This document shows positions 48,682 to 50,271 of a stretch of DNA of 50,271 nt, one piece after another. The notes under the pieces are model-generated. The model saw nothing but the letters and a program-made list of their open reading frames with translations. It was not told the DNA's origin and did not search any database. The first letter of the stretch is position 1. Each line of letters starts with the position of its first letter. Origin of the DNA: an uncultured Chloroflexota bacterium. Its GTDB lineage: Bacteria > Chloroflexota > Chloroflexia > Thermomicrobiales > UBA6265. A program made the position numbers and the translations under genes. The stretch covers positions 1-50,271 of the forward strand of contig CALGSZ010000074.1 in NCBI GenBank assembly GCA_937901745.1. Reading direction: 5' to 3'.

Positions 48682-49281
48682 CTACGTTTCCTTTTCCGCC
48701 TGCAGGAAGTCGAGCTCGACCGGCGTCTCCCGGCCGAAGAAGGAGACGAGCACGCGGATCTTGCCCTTCTCCTCGTTGATCTCGTCGATCTCGCCCCGGA
48801 AGTCCGCGAACGGCCCATCGATGATCCGGACGGTGTCGCCGAGCTGGAAGGACATCTTGACCTTCGGCGCCTCGGCGGTCATCCCCTTCATGATCGCCTG
48901 GACCTGGCTCTCCTCTAGCGGGACGGGCTTGTTGTTGACGCTGACGAAGCCGGTCACGCCCGGTGTATTGCGCAGGGCGTACCAGGTCTCGTCATCCATG
49001 ATCATCCGGACGAGAACGTAGCCCGGGAAGACCTTGCGCTGCACCGTGTGGCGCTGGCCGCTGCGGATCTCGATCTCTTCCTGCGTCGGCACGACGATCT
49101 CGAAGACACGATCACCGAGATCGAGCGCCTCGACACGGTTCTCGATCGACTTCTTGACCTTGTTCTCGTATCCAGAATAGGTATGCAGGACGTACCACTG
49201 TCCCTGCGTAGTCTCCGGCTCTGGCCCGGTTTCGGCGGCGCGCTTGGCCGCGAGTCGTTCGCGCAGAGATGGGCGGCCCAC
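48682..49281 (-). CDS. nusG: Transcription termination/antitermination factor NusG
   Basis: RNA-polymerase-bound elongation factor, 199 residues. The NGN domain (about 27-120) shows WYVLHTYSGYENKVKKSIEN and the block RKVFPGYVLVRMIMDDETWY. The C-terminal KOW domain (about 145-195) has FQLGDTVRIIDGPFADFRGE and SFFGRETPVELDF. An N-terminal extension of about 25 charged residues is present. The gene lies 55 nt after secE and before rplK, in the standard order. Confidence 0.96.
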   Translation of the reverse strand: MGRPSLRERLAAKRAAETGPEPETTQGQWYVLHTYSGYENKVKKSIENRVEALDLGDRVFEIVVPTQEEIEIRSGQRHTVQRKVFPGYVLVRMIMDDETWYALRNTPGVTGFVSVNNKPVPLEESQVQAIMKGMTAEAPKVKMSFQLGDTVRIIDGPFADFRGEIDEINEEKGKIRVLVSFFGRETPVELDFLQAEKET

Positions 49282-49336
49282 GTCGTTCTCCTCCTGGCCA
49301 CCGATTTGATGGCCTGGTCCTCGCGCTCGATCCCGG

Positions 49337-49666
49337 CTAGAAGGCTTCCAGCAATTTCAGCAGCAAGTAGTCGATGCCGCCGAGAAAGAGCCCGAGGACA
49401 ACCGAGATCGCGATGACGACGATCGTCAAGTTGCGAGTGGTCTCCTTATCGGGCCAATTGACCTTCTTCGCCTCGGCCCAGACATCGCGCGCAAGTTGGC
49501 GAATCGCCTGGGTCCGAACCGCGATGATGCTCGGCTTGGCAACCGGCTCACCCTTCGGTGCTGGCTTGGCGGACCGGGTCGCCGCCACAGGGCGCGCTGG
49601 GCTGGGCTCCGCAGGACGCGGCGCGGCGGTTCGCTGCTTGATTGCCGTGCGGCGCTGCGCACTCAT
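49337..49666 (-). CDS. secE: Preprotein translocase subunit SecE
   Basis: Small essential subunit of the SecYEG channel; 109 residues. The conserved C-terminal part has the amphipathic segment RDVWAEAKKVNWPDKETTRN followed by a single transmembrane helix (TIVVIAISVVLGLFLGGI, about 81-98). The N-terminal 45 residues are an Arg/Pro/Ala-rich extension unlike the compact E. coli-independent core seen in most bacteria. It is placed between tRNA-Trp and nusG, as in many genomes. Confidence 0.94.
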   Translation of the reverse strand: MSAQRRTAIKQRTAAPRPAEPSPARPVAATRSAKPAPKGEPVAKPSIIAVRTQAIRQLARDVWAEAKKVNWPDKETTRNLTIVVIAISVVLGLFLGGIDYLLLKLLEAF

Positions 49667-49788
49667 CCCAATGTCCCTCCGAATGCGAGCCGGCTCGGGT
49701 TTCCGCCTCGCGTCAATCAGCCCGATGCATGAAAACGGGGCGTGCCGTCAGGCGCCGCCCCTCCATCGCTCCTCGTCGCCTTCCGATC

Positions 49789-49864
<76 letters not shown>

Positions 49865-49912
49865 ATGCCTTTGGCTCGCCGATCGCGTCCTTTGCTGCCT
49901 GTCTCCAGCGCG

Positions 49913-50083
49913 CTAGCGAGTCTCCCGGTGCAATTGATGCGTCCGGCAACGCGGGCAGAACTTCCGCAATTCGAGACGGCCCGGATCATTGCGCCGGTTC
50001 TTCTCGGTCGTGTAATTCCGCTCGCGGCACACCGTGCACTCGAGCGTGATTACGATTCGGTCGGCCTTACCCTTCTTAGCCAT
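49913..50083 (-). CDS. rpmG: 50S ribosomal protein L33
   Basis: Short ribosomal protein of 56 residues. It begins MAKKGKADRIVITLECTVC and continues with the two zinc-ribbon pairs Cys-X2-Cys (CTVC and CPRC), the central NYTTEKNRRNDPGRLELRKF block and the final HQLHRETR. All four zinc cysteines are kept, so it is the zinc-containing form. It lies in the usual place between tuf and tRNA-Trp/secE. Confidence 0.95.
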   Translation of the reverse strand: MAKKGKADRIVITLECTVCRERNYTTEKNRRNDPGRLELRKFCPRCRTHQLHRETR

Positions 50084-50121
50084 GGATCAAGTGTATCCTC
50101 ACCGGAACCCCGGTGTCACGA

Positions 50122-50167
50122 TCAGTGTTGCGCGACGGAGCGCAAAGACCCTGTCGCGCAACACTGA
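50122..50167 (-). terminator. 15-bp perfect inverted repeat between tuf and rpmG
   Basis: TCAGTGTTGCGCGAC (50122-50136) and its exact complement (50153-50167) flank a 16-nt loop. It lies 49 nt after the tuf stop codon and 38 nt before rpmG on the minus strand. Most likely it ends tuf transcription, though no T-run follows. A TATGAT with TG one base upstream (minus strand, 50174-50169) overlaps its edge, so it could instead sit at the start of the rpmG transcript. Confidence 0.65.
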
Positions 50168-50215
50168 AATCATACCACAGAATCGAGAGACGTGCCTGCT
50201 CCAGCGTGCAGGGTG

Positions 50216-50271
50216 TTACTCGATGATCTTGGTGACGACGCCGGCGCCCACCGTGCGGCCGCCTTCCCGGA
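50216..50271 (-). CDS. tuf: Elongation factor Tu, C-terminal end (cut by window edge)
   Basis: Only the last 17 codons are inside the window. They read REGGRTVGAGVVTKIIE and stop, the invariant C-terminus of EF-Tu, the GTPase that delivers aminoacyl-tRNA to the ribosome. Its position before rpmG, tRNA-Trp and secE is standard. Confidence 0.95.
   Translation of the reverse strand, partial: REGGRTVGAGVVTKIIE

Overview
The window is high-GC bacterial chromosomal DNA. It most likely comes from a Chloroflexota bacterium of the Thermomicrobia/Sphaerobacter type. That placement is an inference from several points: Tat-like signal peptides on the solute-binding proteins, a PF13796-type sensor kinase, a moxR-DUF58-transglutaminase operon, a DnaD-like plus DnaC-like loader pair next to dnaB, and the gene style overall. 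No 16S rRNA or other taxonomic marker was compared. I see no insertion sequence, prophage, CRISPR array or plasmid gene.

Layout. 1-5934: two dipeptide/oligopeptide ABC permease pairs flank one solute-binding protein; the first DppB is cut or broken at the window edge. 5934-10628: a membrane flippase-like protein translationally coupled to the last permease, then a zinc-ribbon protein, a NarL-type sensor kinase with its response regulator, and a Pro/Ala-rich membrane protein. 10813-13842: an MMPL/RND transporter converging on a coiled-coil hypothetical protein. 13843-14406: a comparatively AT-rich intergenic region with a strong promoter. 14407-20153: a sugar ABC operon consisting of binding protein, one fused double permease, Gfo/Idh/MocA oxidoreductase and UgpC/MsmK-type ATPase. 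20382-21360: a tRNA cluster holding four serine isoacceptors and tRNA-Arg(GCG). 21354-27147 (minus): moxR, DUF58, transglutaminase, ribokinase, all closely spaced or overlapping.

27451-33896: polA, a FmdB-type zinc ribbon, then cysE, cysS and an RlmB/TrmH methyltransferase. 34169-36214: secreted amidase with SH3 repeats. 36454-39978: rplI, dnaB, a DnaD-domain protein and a DnaC-type ATPase, a replication-restart/helicase-loading block. 40128-45136: a large TPR protein, then cdaA and cdaR (c-di-AMP synthesis). 45170-50271 (minus): an ANTAR response regulator, tRNA-Pro, and the conserved tuf-rpmG-tRNA-Trp-secE-nusG-rplK-rplA-rplJ-rplL block with an L10 leader and attenuator before rplJ.

Most genes are familiar. 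The points most worth a second look are the fused MalF-MalG permease, stem-loops placed directly after both solute-binding-protein genes, the DGA-to-DAA change in CdaA, the cysE leader that can mask its own ribosome-binding site, a possible cobalamin-riboswitch-like leader before the amidase, the serine tRNA cluster with a G34 tRNA-Arg, the repeated Thr-[Ile/Val]-Pro motifs in the TPR protein, and the long dnaD/dnaC overlap.
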